A stretch of 64,000 nt of DNA from Streptomyces cirratus (GCF_014650775.1 NZ_BMVP01000005.1:186001-250000); one strand, 5' to 3'. Positions 40,416 through 48,991 are shown, counted from the first letter of the stretch. Program-made: numbers and translations. Notes: generated by a model not told the origin, from the letters alone.

Positions 40416-41401
40416 GTGCGGCTCACCTCGGGTCCTTCCCCCAAGCCCTTCGAGCAGGGGGCACCCCCAGCGTCCGTGACGGGCGTGCGCTGCTCGCCGA
40501 GGTCGATCCGCCCGTCCGCGGTCGAGATCGTCGCCGTGATCACGTCACCCGTGTGCAGGTAGTGAGGGTTGCGGGCCTGGCTCTTGAAGAACGCCTTCCA
40601 CTTCACGGCGGGCGGCAGCAGCGCGCCGATCTTCTCGACCGCCTTGGGCGGGGCCTTGAGGGCCGTGCCCCCGGGGGTCCCGGTGAGCAGCAGGTCGCCG
40701 GGGTCGAGGGTCTGGAAACGGGCCAGCAAGGTCAGCGCCTGTGCCGGGCGGACGATCATGTCGGCGAGGGTGCGGTCCTGGCGCAGCTCGCCGTTGACCG
40801 ACAGCCTCAGCCTCAGATCGAGGAGACGGGCGAAGTGCTCGGGCTCCAGCAGCGCCAGGTAGGGGCCGGTCGGTGTGAAGGTCGGGTACGACTTGCTCTC
40901 GTAGAACTGCGTCTTGGTCAGCTGCACCTCACGGGCGCTGACGTCGTTCGTGATCACCAGCCCGGCGACGTACGACGGCAGGTCACGCTCCTCGACCACG
41001 GTGCCGATGGGCAGGGGTGCGCCCATGACGAGCCCGAGCTCGATCTCGTAGTCGAGGAACTTCACGTGTGACGGCCGGACGATCGCCTCGCCCGGGCCGC
41101 TCACCGACCCGGACGCCTTGCGGAAGAAGGCGGACGGGATGTCGCCGGTGAAACCCGAATCGCGGGCGTGGCTGCGGTAGTTGACCATCTGTGCGACCAC
41201 CCGGCAGGGGGTGGTGACCGGCGAGAGGGCCACTAGATCGGCGGCGGGCGTGCCCGCGTCGGCCGAGAGCGCCGCCTCCCGTACGGCGTCACGGTCGGCG
41301 ATCAGTTCGGCGGTGGTGGCGGCCTTGGTGTCAACGGGGACGGCCCGGTCGCCGCGGAGAACCCACCAGCCGTCGGCGGTGCGCAGGACGTTCGTACTCA
41401 T
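40412..41401 (-). CDS. Fumarylacetoacetate hydrolase family protein
   Basis: A 329-residue FAH-fold protein. Visible blocks are VVAQMVNYRSHARDSG, FFRKASGSVSGPGEAIVRPSHVKFLDYEIELGLVMG (metal-binding Glu residues), YVAGLVITNDVSAREVQ, and LDPGDLLLTGTPGGTA. In meta-cleavage pathways such enzymes act as hydrolases, hydratases or decarboxylases on ring-fission products. ATG 41401 is chosen over an upstream extension that overlaps the dioxygenase gene. It lies between the dioxygenase (37 bp gap) and the hydroxylase (4-bp overlap), so it acts in the same pathway. Confidence 0.88.
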   Translation of the reverse strand: MSTNVLRTADGWWVLRGDRAVPVDTKAATTAELIADRDAVREAALSADAGTPAADLVALSPVTTPCRVVAQMVNYRSHARDSGFTGDIPSAFFRKASGSVSGPGEAIVRPSHVKFLDYEIELGLVMGAPLPIGTVVEERDLPSYVAGLVITNDVSAREVQLTKTQFYESKSYPTFTPTGPYLALLEPEHFARLLDLRLRLSVNGELRQDRTLADMIVRPAQALTLLARFQTLDPGDLLLTGTPGGTALKAPPKAVEKIGALLPPAVKWKAFFKSQARNPHYLHTGDVITATISTADGRIDLGEQRTPVTDAGGAPCSKGLGEGPEVSRT

Positions 41402-41438
41402 GTCAGTGCCTTTGTGAGGGGGTTGGGCGTGCGGAGGT

Positions 41439-42590
41439 TCAGGACTTGGCGGCTTTGAGCAGGCCCAGCAGGCGTGCCGGGTCCATCTCGTTGTCGCCCC
41501 GCAGGGCTTCGATGACGTCACGGACCCGCTGCGGGGAGGGGCTCGCGCCGAGGAAGTCACGGGTGGCAGGAGGTCCCCACTGGGCGAGGCCGGTGGTCGA
41601 CATGGGTGCCCAGCCGGGCTCCAGGTCGCAGGAGAACAGGTCGCCGTCGGCGAAGTGCTCCAGCATGAAGCGGTCGGGGTCGCGCCAGTAGTCGAAGAGC
41701 TGGCTGCCCTGGACGTGCCGGCCGATGCCCCAGCTGCGCTGGTAGCCGCGCTCGGCCAGGTACTCGCCGCCTGCGGCGATCGCGTCGAGGTCGGTCACCT
41801 GGTAGGCGGAGTGGACGTAGCCGTTGCCCGGGCCCAGGTGCATGGCCAGCGTGTGGTGGTCAACGGCCCGGCTGCCCTGGTCACAGCGGATGAACGCCAT
41901 CGTCGGGCCACGGCCGCGCTGGCCGTCCAGGAACAGGAAGTCGGACACGATCATCCCGAGGGTGTCCAGGTACCAGTCGAGGGCGCGCCCGAACACCCGT
42001 GTCTCCAGGACCACATGGCCCAGACGCTGGATGCGGGAGGGTTCACGCGGCGGGCGCTGGGTGACGTTCGTGCGGCGGTGATCGGTGCCGAAGTTGAGCA
42101 GCAACGGCTGCTGCTCGGGCAGCGCCGGCAGTTCCTGCCCGCAGTGCACGACCCGGACCGGGAAGCCGGAGGGGTCGAGCAAGTCGACCACCTTGCCGCC
42201 GCCGGGCACGTCCGCGTCCCGTACGGACGTGCCCGTGGCGCGGGCCAGACGGTCCAGGTCGGCCCGCTCGGCGGCGCGGAACGCCGGGCCGATGAAACGG
42301 GAGGTCCGGCCGCGCCGGATCACCATGCACGGCGAGCCGGCGAAGGTGCCCCGCAGCCACAGCTCGCCCTCGCTCCGGGCGGCGACACCGAAGCCGAAGT
42401 CCCGGGCGAAGACCTCGGCCCGGTCCGGGTCGGGCTTCTCGAACTCCAGCCAGGCCAGGTCGGCCACCTTGATCACCGGGTTGCGGGACCGCCCGGGATG
42501 TTCGCCGCGCAGGGCGCCGTGCGCGCTGTGGAGGTCCTGATGGGCCGTCCTGACGTCCGGGACGCCGACTGCGTTGGGGGTTTCGGACAT
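41439..42590 (-). CDS. VOC-family extradiol ring-cleavage dioxygenase
   Basis: A 383-residue protein with two vicinal-oxygen-chelate modules. The C-terminal module carries LGHVVLETRVFGRALDWYLDTLGM (His ligand), VDHHTLAMHLG (second His region) and DRFMLEHFADGDLF (Glu ligand), the 2-His-1-Glu iron site of type I extradiol dioxygenases. It would open a catechol ring next to the hydroxyls, using Fe(II) and O2. The start ATG 42590 follows GGAGGG. It is the first gene of the operon and is transcribed away from the TetR gene; operator palindromes lie between. Confidence 0.87.
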   Translation of the reverse strand: MSETPNAVGVPDVRTAHQDLHSAHGALRGEHPGRSRNPVIKVADLAWLEFEKPDPDRAEVFARDFGFGVAARSEGELWLRGTFAGSPCMVIRRGRTSRFIGPAFRAAERADLDRLARATGTSVRDADVPGGGKVVDLLDPSGFPVRVVHCGQELPALPEQQPLLLNFGTDHRRTNVTQRPPREPSRIQRLGHVVLETRVFGRALDWYLDTLGMIVSDFLFLDGQRGRGPTMAFIRCDQGSRAVDHHTLAMHLGPGNGYVHSAYQVTDLDAIAAGGEYLAERGYQRSWGIGRHVQGSQLFDYWRDPDRFMLEHFADGDLFSCDLEPGWAPMSTTGLAQWGPPATRDFLGASPSPQRVRDVIEALRGDNEMDPARLLGLLKAAKS

Positions 42591-42612
42591 GGTGCCCTCC
42601 AAGCAACATTGC

Positions 42613-42685
42613 CTTGATGAGGAAATCATCAAGTGTGACGGTTCTGTCGTCAAGGTGTTCATGGCAGGAAATGATGAATTCATCA
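42613..42685. promoter_or_regulatory. Operator cluster for the catabolic operon
   Basis: Two strong inverted repeats share the core TGATGA: CTTGATGA-5 bp-TCATCAAG at 42613-42633 and the perfect palindrome TGATGAATTCATCA at 42672-42685. A weaker one, TGACG-7 bp-CGTCA, lies between at 42636-42652. The region separates the dioxygenase operon and the divergent TetR gene. Confidence 0.75.
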
Positions 42686-42725
42686 GGATTGCGATGGTCA
42701 TCGCCTCGGCGGTTAGAATCAGGGC

Positions 42726-43361
42726 ATGCCGACGTCAGCCCCGCCCAGCAACCGATTCGAGCGGCGACGCGCCGAAACCCGCGGAGCTCTCGTCCGCGCG
42801 GCCCGCCAGATACTCGCCGAGACCGGGGACACCAGCGTCAGCATCCAGGTGATCGCCGAGCGCGCCGACGTCGGCTTCGGCTCGTTCTACAACCACTTCG
42901 ACTCGAAGACGGAGCTGTTCGAGGCCGCGGTGCAGGACGCGCTGGAGGAGTTCGGCCAGACCTTCGACGAGCGCCTGGCCGGGATCGACGACCCCGCGGA
43001 GCTCGTCGCGACGGGCTTCCGGCTCAGCGCCCGCATGGCCGAGTCGCACCCGGAGCTGATGCAGGTGCTGCGCCGCCGGGGCCTGGGCCACATCCACTCG
43101 GACAACGGTCTGTCCCGACGGGCCCGCCGGGACGTCGAGGTCGGCATGGCCGCCGGCCGCTTCACCGCCGTCGACCCGGCGGTGGCCCTGTCCGCACTGG
43201 GCGGAACCCTGCTGTCCCTGGTGGAGCTGAGATTCTCCCGGCCCGACGTGGACGGCGACGACGCCGCGGTGAACCTCGCCGAGATGGTCCTGCGCATGCT
43301 GGGCGTCCCGCCGGACGACGCCCACGAGGTCGCCCGCCGCCCCCTCCCCGACCTCGTCTGA
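42726..43361 (+). CDS. TetR-family regulator of the aromatic catabolic operon
   Basis: A 211-residue regulator with HTH TRGALVRAARQILAETGDTSVSIQVIAERADVGFGSFYNHFDSKTELFEAAVQDAL. The helical ligand domain (LVATGFRLSARMAESHPELMQVLRRRG...ALGGTLLSLVELRFSRPD) resembles the TetR_C group found with aromatic or lipid catabolism. It is divergent from the dioxygenase operon with TGATGA palindromes between, so it likely represses the operon and itself until an aromatic inducer binds. Confidence 0.9.
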   Translation: MPTSAPPSNRFERRRAETRGALVRAARQILAETGDTSVSIQVIAERADVGFGSFYNHFDSKTELFEAAVQDALEEFGQTFDERLAGIDDPAELVATGFRLSARMAESHPELMQVLRRRGLGHIHSDNGLSRRARRDVEVGMAAGRFTAVDPAVALSALGGTLLSLVELRFSRPDVDGDDAAVNLAEMVLRMLGVPPDDAHEVARRPLPDLV

Positions 43362-43559
43362 CCGACCCCGGCGTCCACTCCCCCTACGCGGTGGACGACG
43401 AGCTCGGACGGAAGGTGACCGAGCGGCCGGTGAAGCGGGCGTCGATCCCGCTCTCCGCGGTGGTGACCGGCGTAGGTGCAGCCGTCTACGTGCGCTGCGC
43501 GCTCTCGGCCATCGACAACAACCACCCCGTCGTCACCGCACCGAAGACCCGGTCGAGCC
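43362..43559. other. Degenerate region of element A
   Basis: About 200 bp after the TetR gene. A frame reads VKRASIPLSAVVTGVGAAVYVRCALSAIDNNHPVVTAPKT with stops on either side, probably eroded mobile-element coding sequence leading into the integrase remnant. I cannot identify it. Confidence 0.35.
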
Positions 43560-44143
43560 GCGGCTGGGGCGCGATCTCGCCGCGCGTCACCACCGCTCTC
43601 CGGAACCAGGAAGACAACTGCGCGCACCGGAAGTGGTCCTGACGACCCGATCGCCGGACTCGTGTTCTGCCGCCCGACGGGCGGCCGCTCGGACCGCACC
43701 AGGTCCTCGACCGGCTCCACCAGCTGTCCGAGGAAGCGGGCGTGCCCAGGATCACCGTCCACGACCTGCGCCAGCTGGCGGCCACGATCACCATCACCGC
43801 CGGCGTACCGCTCACCGTGGTCTCCAAGACGCTGCGGCACTCCACCCTGTCGACCACCGCGAACATCTACAGCCACCTCACCCGGCAGGCAGCCCGCGAA
43901 GCCGTCGACACCATCGACGGCACCCTCACCGGAGCCGAGAAGGCCGGGCTCGGGACGAGCCGCCCGGCATGGCTGCGACCACCACGCGACCACATCCGCC
44001 GGCTCGGTGAAGTTGTCCGCCGGCTCCGCTCCCCCGCAGCGTCGGCCTCCTGCGCCACGGCCTCCCGGCCGCAGACTGGACGTGCGACCACATTGCGACC
44101 ACCACGGCCCCGGACATACCAAAGGCCGCCCTCTCATGGATGA
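43560..44143 (+). pseudogene. Broken tyrosine integrase of element A
   Basis: Only the catalytic C-terminal half is recognisable. GLVFCRPTG is in one frame. RPLGPHQVLDRLHQLSEEAGVPRITVHDLRQLAATITITAGVPLTVVSKTLRHSTLSTTANIYSHLT is in another. Restoring one G near 43678 joins them. The usual HDLRHTAAT is HDLRQLAAT here, though the downstream LRHSTLSTT and Tyr in IYSHL are kept. Further upstream (about 43600-43640) the matching frame changes again, and the N-terminal and arm-binding parts are absent. It sits at the right end of element A, immediately before the 44-bp att copy, mirroring the integrase position in element B. Confidence 0.8.
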
Positions 44144-44154
44144 GAGAACGGCCT
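44123..44154 (+). terminator. Hairpin between integrase remnant and att
   Basis: Two nested stems, AGGCCG/CGGCCT and CTCTCAT/ATGAGAG, with a 2-base loop. It lies just after the integrase remnant, as does the hairpin at 61186-61215 in element B. Confidence 0.7.
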
Positions 44155-44173
44155 CCGACCTGCATAAAGCATG

Positions 44174-44217
44174 GTCGGGACGACAGGATTTGAACCTGCG
44201 ACCCCTTGACCCCCAGT
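44174..44217 (-). repeat. 44-bp att copy shared by elements A and B
   Basis: Identical over 44 bp to 61245-61288, the 3' end of the tRNA-Pro gene. Flanking bases differ on both sides. The tRNA 5' half is absent here, so it is an attachment site and not a gene. It is the right end of element A and the left end of element B. Confidence 0.93.
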
Positions 44218-44666
44218 GGCTGACGCCCAGTCCTGCTCGTCCGTCCAGTCCACAGGACGCAACAAATGTCCAGGTCAGAGCGCTGCCTCCCGGGGCGCGA
44301 GCCAGGGTGTGTGACAAATCGGTGACACGTCGAGGGCTTCCGTTCAGGCATGCCCCCTGAGTCACCTGAGCTTCCAGGAAGCCAGCGTGGGCGCCGAGCC
44401 GCTTGCTTGATCGTCCGCGGCGTTGCGCCTGTCTCAACGATCTACACGCCCGCTGAGGATGTATGCCCCGGATGACCAAACGAGCCACCCGGGGCAGCGC
44501 GGCCCCAGTCGTACTGCGTCCCCGCATAGCGAGGGCACCAGGACCTATCCCGCACGCTCCATTCTGGTGCGGCCGATCGCGAGCTTAGTGTCGATCACGC
44601 CCTGGGACCATCGATCTTGCTCGCGGACCCAGGGCGGCTCTGGTGCTGGCCGGCGAGCCTTCCGAC
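44218..44666. other. Left arm of element B, non-coding
   Basis: 449 bp between att and the first gene. It includes a probable integrase arm region right after att and a GCCCCGG/CCGGGGC inverted repeat at about 44466-44496. No convincing gene. Confidence 0.45.
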
Positions 44667-45419
44667 TCAGGGTGTGCGGAGGTCTTCCGCTCCCTGCCAC
44701 TGCGGCAGGGTGGTCATGAACCCGTACTCCTCGGCGATCTTCTCAAGCTCCGCCGTCCATGGCTTGTCCGTCAGGACCTCGTTGAAGGCGAGCATCGCCG
44801 CGTGGAAGATCCAAAGGCAGTACGGCTGGCAGGCCACGATCTCGTCATGCATCGGCGCCTGGCTCACGTGGAAGGCTTCGTCGTCGTCCTTGAAGAACAT
44901 CTGGGCACCCGTAAGGGTTGGGTGCGCGAAGCGTGACTCCACTTGGTAGAACGTCCGCTCTCTGGCGAGGCCGTAGCCCTGCATGAGGCGCTCAATCTTG
45001 GCAAGGCGCTCGTTGGGATCCGGCGAGACGGACTCCTTGACGGCCTTCACCGTTTCCGCCAAGACCGCATACCCCTCCTGATACCGATCCTTCGTGCCAT
45101 CCGCGCGCAGCGTGTTGGCGAGCTGGATCTGGTCGTTCCTCAGCTTCCGGTTGTAGATGTCACCTATGCGGTCGCCCTGGTCGACGCACCACCGCAGCGT
45201 GATGGTGTGCTCAAGTGCACTACGCCGGTTCGGCGAAGCAGCGCCGCACGCACCGGCTTGGTGGAGGGTAAGGACCGCGCGGATCTGGTGCGCCACCGTG
45301 AAGAAGAGGCCCCAGCCGATCACGCTGGCACGGTTGGTCGGATCGATGTGGGTGTACAAGTCACCCGTGATCAAGTCTTCCAGACGGATCAAGCCGTCAC
45401 GGGGATCCGGTTCAGTCAC
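44667..45419 (-). CDS. Uncharacterised DUF5677-like protein
   Basis: About 250 residues, helical, with GLFFTVAHQIRAVLTLHQAG, RRSALEHTITLRWCVDQGDRIGDIYNRKLRNDQI, and KIERLMQGYGLARERTFYQVESRFAHPTLTGAQMFF. The pattern of an early Arg/Ser-x2-Glu-His helix and a late S-x-x-x-HP motif resembles DUF5677-type proteins found in mobile and defence islands; their function is not known. The start is uncertain: GTG 45419 is proposed, since the upstream extension reads as non-coding, but no good ribosome site is seen. It is the left-most gene of element B and is transcribed towards att. Confidence 0.6.
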   Translation of the reverse strand: MTEPDPRDGLIRLEDLITGDLYTHIDPTNRASVIGWGLFFTVAHQIRAVLTLHQAGACGAASPNRRSALEHTITLRWCVDQGDRIGDIYNRKLRNDQIQLANTLRADGTKDRYQEGYAVLAETVKAVKESVSPDPNERLAKIERLMQGYGLARERTFYQVESRFAHPTLTGAQMFFKDDDEAFHVSQAPMHDEIVACQPYCLWIFHAAMLAFNEVLTDKPWTAELEKIAEEYGFMTTLPQWQGAEDLRTP

Positions 45420-45675
45420 CGGACCATCATCGAGGGACTGCTTCCGTCTGTCACTGCACTTTTGGTAGCGAAGCGACGTTGCTGCGCAGCAGCCGCCAAG
45501 CTGTACGTCACTCCTCCTGGAGCACACAGCTGGCGAGAGCTCGGCGATGGATAGGAGCGGAGCCGCTACACCCTGGCCTCGCTTCGGATGGAGGAGTAAG
45601 AGATGCAGCCTTCTGAGAGTTGCGAGATGGTGATTATAGGTATTCGACCGCTGCACGAGATCGCATTGCGGTCTC

Positions 45676-45900
45676 CTACTCAAGATCTTGTCGAGGTTGA
45701 TAGTAGACCGCCAAGCGCTTTCTCAGTCTGCGCCTCTGGAGCCACGACATGTCTTTACCGCTGACCAACTCTCCATGCCAATGAGCCAACTTACCATCGC
45801 GGAGCTTGTAGTCGAATAGCTCTACAGGCATAGGAGGCAGGGGCGCAACTTCATCCGGCTTGCTCCTTTTCCATCTACCCCATCCCACCTCTTTTTCCAT
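45676..45900 (-). CDS. Small basic protein of element B
   Basis: 74 residues, MEKEVGWGRWKRSKP...PMPVELFDYKLRDGKLAHWHGELVSG, then LQRRRLRKRLAVYYQ. It is basic and Trp-rich, of unknown family. An A+T-rich stretch (CATAAATATACC on the minus strand) lies just before the ATG and may be the promoter, giving a very short leader. Coding status is plausible but unproven. Confidence 0.42.
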   Translation of the reverse strand: MEKEVGWGRWKRSKPDEVAPLPPMPVELFDYKLRDGKLAHWHGELVSGKDMSWLQRRRLRKRLAVYYQPRQDLE

Positions 45901-46015
45901 ACGGTATATTTATGCGCCCTTTTTAGAAAAATGTCAAGGACGGCATGTGCGGCTGCGACAACGCCGGGGACCAAGCCACCAAAGTGCAGGATAGGCTAAC
46001 TGATTGGAGCCTTCG

Positions 46016-46939
46016 ATGGGGAAGTGGTGGATTTATGCCGCTCTCTTTTTGGGGGCCGCCACCTGTTTCTTCCTAGAGTACGTCGTGAAGGTGCATGGCG
46101 GTCCCTTCCTTCACGAGCTCCTGCGTGTTGTCGGTGACGCCCTTATCGTTGCCTTCATCCTGGGTATCGCAGGCGATTTTTACCTTAAGTACAAATTTGG
46201 CGAAGAGGTGATGAAGAAGGCTGTGAGGGACGTCATGGCCGAGATGCTTGGGTTCTTGAGAGGAGGGCAGCCGGTAGAACTGAGAAAGGCGGTGTCCCGA
46301 TTTGCTGGCCAAAGCATTTACGTACGCTCGACCCGCATTCGGGTCAATTTCTCTTGGGCTCACAAGGACCGCGTGATGAGGCTTGATGTCTCAGTGAAGG
46401 TCAAAGGTACCTGCATCGATGACAACGGGTACCTACCCAGAGGACCGCTCTGGTCAGTAGCCTCGATCCGTGGCTACGAGACAACTTACCTGCATTATTC
46501 GCTCCATTGCCCTGTGGCCGACATCAACGTTAGCGAAGACAACCCGGCAGAACTTGTGCCGTTTACCACGCTTTCGCCTCACAGGCTCAGCCTGAATCAG
46601 CAAGATCTACTCACCCATCGCGTTCCCCACGGGGCATACATCCCTCCTGGCGAAACCTTCGACCACGGGCGGAGCATTCGAACCTTTTTGCGGGCAACCG
46701 GTTTCGTTCCGCTCATGCATTCTGATTTCGCAATCCTGTTCAGATTGGAGCTGACAGGCGAGGCGCTGCCCGGTCTCGAAGTTTCTGTGTTTCATCCAAT
46801 GAGTGAGGTAGGAGAACAAGAATGGCACTACGTCGGAGAGGACCCGGTGCCAGTTAGAGAGTGGCACAACGTAACGCCAGGCCAAGCGACCATTGTTAGC
46901 TGGCGCCCTAGGGATAATTCTGCGGCTGGAGTTTCGTAA
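46016..46939 (+). CDS. Two-TM membrane protein with beta-rich cytosolic domain
   Basis: 307 residues. Two N-terminal membrane segments (WWIYAALFLGAATCFFLEYVV and VVGDALIVAFILGIAGDFYL) are followed by a helix (FGEEVMKKAVRDVMAEMLGFL). A ~200-residue domain then alternates hydrophobic strands (IYVRSTRIRVNFSWAH, VMRLDVSVKVKGTCI, YLHYSLHCPVADINV, FAILFRLELTGEALPG). I do not recognise the family. ATG 46016 has GGAG at 6-bp spacing. It could be a transfer-channel, exclusion or defence component. It stands alone before the SSB-like gene. Confidence 0.65.
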   Translation: MGKWWIYAALFLGAATCFFLEYVVKVHGGPFLHELLRVVGDALIVAFILGIAGDFYLKYKFGEEVMKKAVRDVMAEMLGFLRGGQPVELRKAVSRFAGQSIYVRSTRIRVNFSWAHKDRVMRLDVSVKVKGTCIDDNGYLPRGPLWSVASIRGYETTYLHYSLHCPVADINVSEDNPAELVPFTTLSPHRLSLNQQDLLTHRVPHGAYIPPGETFDHGRSIRTFLRATGFVPLMHSDFAILFRLELTGEALPGLEVSVFHPMSEVGEQEWHYVGEDPVPVREWHNVTPGQATIVSWRPRDNSAAGVS

Positions 46940-46971
46940 TCCAGCTTACATCTTTTGCCCCTCCTCCTCTC

Positions 46972-46977
46972 TATAAT
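46972..46977 (+). promoter_or_regulatory. TATAAT -10 element, probable leaderless transcript
   Basis: A perfect TATAAT ends 10 bases before the ATG of the SSB-like gene at 46988, and no ribosome site intervenes. Transcription would begin at or within a few bases of the start codon. Confidence 0.55.
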
Positions 46978-46987
46978 CCGTTCTCAC

Positions 46988-47986
46988 ATGACAGAACGAG
47001 AACAACAGCAATACACGTTCAACAAGACAGTCGTTGCGAAGGCACTAGGAACCCACGCCCAGGACGTCACTGATCCGGCCTATGGCGATGGTCACCATTT
47101 CCAGGTACGAAGCAACGACACTTTCTTAAGCCTTGATACCTTCCCGGAGAGTGGCGTTTCCCGCATCACGACCAAGGGCGCTCGCATCGAGCTGTTTGGT
47201 GGCGCTGTCCCAACAGTCGGAGAGGACGAGGGCATCGTCTTTCTTAATAGGGACTCAGAGCACGAACACTCGACTGTGGCTCTGCACCCTGACGGCGCTT
47301 TGACCCTGGGCTACCAGGTCGATACCGGCCCGGCAAAGGTTTCCGGTCTCCCGCAAGACAGTGAGGACACCGAGCAGATCAATGCCGAGCACCAGGCCGC
47401 CCAAGAGCCTGAGGAGCCGGCCGGCGAGGACGTGGTGCCCGCAGTTGTGACCGTTGCGTCAAAGCCACCAGAGAAACCGCTCAACGACGCGGCTCGTGAG
47501 CTTGGGGCCTTCCCCGACGTTCGCCCGATGATCCAGCAAGTCAGCGTTCCTGCGGAGCCCGAGCCGACGCCCCAGGTATCAGTCAGCACCGACAAGCCTG
47601 AGGGTGAGCACCCGCTTGATCGTGCCGCCCGCCTTCGAGACCAGGACCAGCAGACCAAGCAGGAGACGGCGGAGGCCGGCACGGAGCGGGTCAAGCTCGT
47701 CGGAAGGATCGGGCGAACGCCCACCGTCCGGGAGACCGCGGGCGGCAAGCTCGTGGCCAAGTTCCCCCTGGCGATTCATCTTGAGGACGGCACGACCAAA
47801 TGGCAGGACGTGTTGGCCTTCGGCGACCGCGCTCAAGCACTCCAGAAGCGAGCCGAGGCCGGTGAGCTGCTCAAGGGGAACGAGGTCGAGGTGGTTGGTT
47901 ACCCCCACATTCGCGAGTACAAGGGACGGGACGGCACACCCAAGACGGCGCAGGAGATCTACTCAGTTGCGGTTAAACGCCGCTGA
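46988..47986 (+). CDS. SSB-like protein with N-terminal extension
   Basis: 332 residues. The last 100 residues are an OB-fold of the single-stranded DNA-binding protein family: RVKLVGRIGRTPTVRETAGGKLVAKFPLAIHLEDGTTKWQDVLAFGDRAQALQKR...GNEVEVVGYPHIREYKGRDG. The first 120 residues form a separate unknown domain, joined by a long acidic Pro/Glu linker. There is no acidic SSB tail at the C-terminus. Codon 47 is TTA, the rare bldA-dependent codon. It could protect transferred single strands. It starts just after a TATAAT box. Confidence 0.75.
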   Translation: MTEREQQQYTFNKTVVAKALGTHAQDVTDPAYGDGHHFQVRSNDTFLSLDTFPESGVSRITTKGARIELFGGAVPTVGEDEGIVFLNRDSEHEHSTVALHPDGALTLGYQVDTGPAKVSGLPQDSEDTEQINAEHQAAQEPEEPAGEDVVPAVVTVASKPPEKPLNDAARELGAFPDVRPMIQQVSVPAEPEPTPQVSVSTDKPEGEHPLDRAARLRDQDQQTKQETAEAGTERVKLVGRIGRTPTVRETAGGKLVAKFPLAIHLEDGTTKWQDVLAFGDRAQALQKRAEAGELLKGNEVEVVGYPHIREYKGRDGTPKTAQEIYSVAVKRR

Positions 47987-48120
47987 GGACGCTCTCTTGG
48001 GGGCCTGGTGCGAAGAATTCTCAGTGACCCTGAGTATTCTCCCATAACAACACCAGGTCTCCTTGCGCCCTTTTTTGCGTCTTGACACCATGGTATCCAA
48101 TATGAGAAAAACAGCTATAT

Positions 48121-48921
48121 ATGCCAGAAGGAGGAGAAGGACAGCAACCAAGATCGGAGGAGATAAACAACAGGGAGTCCAAGACGGAAGGGACAAGCGT
48201 TTATCAGCAAGCACTGATTCGTGCTCAAGAATTGCATAATTCCTGGTTGACCGGCAAGGAACAAGAGCCTGCCGAGTCTGATTCCTTGCGCATTGGTCGG
48301 GCCCGCCTTAGGGCAAAAGAGCAGAATGCCAACTCATGGTTCAAACAGCAGCTGGCCGAGCAGTTCAGAGGGGTGCACCGGGAGCAAGTTGAACAACCAC
48401 CGATACGACTTCCGATCGAGGCAATTAAGGCTCAAACTGTGGACGAGAACTTGCTTGCCTATGTGGCTTCAGAGTTTGCCTATCGCGACTACTCGAACAA
48501 GACCGGCACGCCTCAGGAGAGAGCCCAGAGGGAAACCGCAGCTGGGTCTCCTGCAAGTCCAGAAGGTGAAGTCTATGACGATTTGATCGGGCACCCATTT
48601 CCACAGGTAGCACAAGCTACTGAGCGCCCAGATGGGCATGAGTACGAGGAGGCATTTAAAGACCTTGATGCTGCTCGCGCCGCTTTTCTCCTGCTCTCTG
48701 TGTCTAAGTATCGCTTCACCCAACACGACCTTTACACCCACCTTGGAGATATCCGTGTCCTTCCAGCAAAGATTGAAGTTACCCCGCGTCAGGCGAAACT
48801 CGTTGAACTCCTGGCCAATCGAGCTGGCCTGCCGTATGACGCTTCTCAAACCTCTATTACCACCGGACTGGATTTCGCACCCTCTGCGGTTGCGGGCCGA
48901 TCGCGGCCACCTGCTCGTTAA
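48121..48921 (+). CDS. Uncharacterised hydrophilic protein of element B
   Basis: 266 residues, soluble, charged and largely helical: VYQQALIRAQELHNSWLTGKEQE, ARLRAKEQNANSWFKQQLAEQF, VDENLLAYVASEFAYRDY, AFKDLDAARAAFLLLSVSKYRFTQHDLYTHLGDI. No family recognised. ATG 48121 is the only nearby start; a TTGACA lies at 48082 and A+T-rich sequence leads directly to the ATG. It precedes the large ATPase by 70 bp on the same strand, so it may be an accessory of the transfer machinery. Confidence 0.6.
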   Translation: MPEGGEGQQPRSEEINNRESKTEGTSVYQQALIRAQELHNSWLTGKEQEPAESDSLRIGRARLRAKEQNANSWFKQQLAEQFRGVHREQVEQPPIRLPIEAIKAQTVDENLLAYVASEFAYRDYSNKTGTPQERAQRETAAGSPASPEGEVYDDLIGHPFPQVAQATERPDGHEYEEAFKDLDAARAAFLLLSVSKYRFTQHDLYTHLGDIRVLPAKIEVTPRQAKLVELLANRAGLPYDASQTSITTGLDFAPSAVAGRSRPPAR

Positions 48922-48991
48922 GGTGGCGTAGCCTGGGACTAGAGCTTGTGGCTCGACGAACTGACAGCACGCGGCGAGGAGGTGTTCTCGC

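Larger units (their letters stand above)
37603..44217. mobile_element. Element A: older tRNA-Pro-integrated island with catabolic genes
   Basis: About 6.6 kb bounded by the diverged att copy (left) and the 44-bp att copy (right). The right end shows the same plan as intact element B: integrase remnant, hairpin terminator, then att. Cargo is a TetR-regulated set of aromatic ring-cleavage genes; at the left are a frameshifted hypothetical gene and a truncated acetoacetyl-CoA synthetase. The broken integrase implies it can no longer excise by itself. Confidence 0.75.

Noticed and set aside
44174..44217. Possible second tRNA-Pro gene
   Set aside because: Only the 3' half matches a tRNA; the D arm and 5' acceptor strand are absent, so it is an attachment-site copy.
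46016..46939. CBASS Cap15-type effector
   Set aside because: The 2TM plus beta-rich outline is similar, but no CD-NTase gene is nearby and I cannot show homology; kept only as an unassigned membrane protein.
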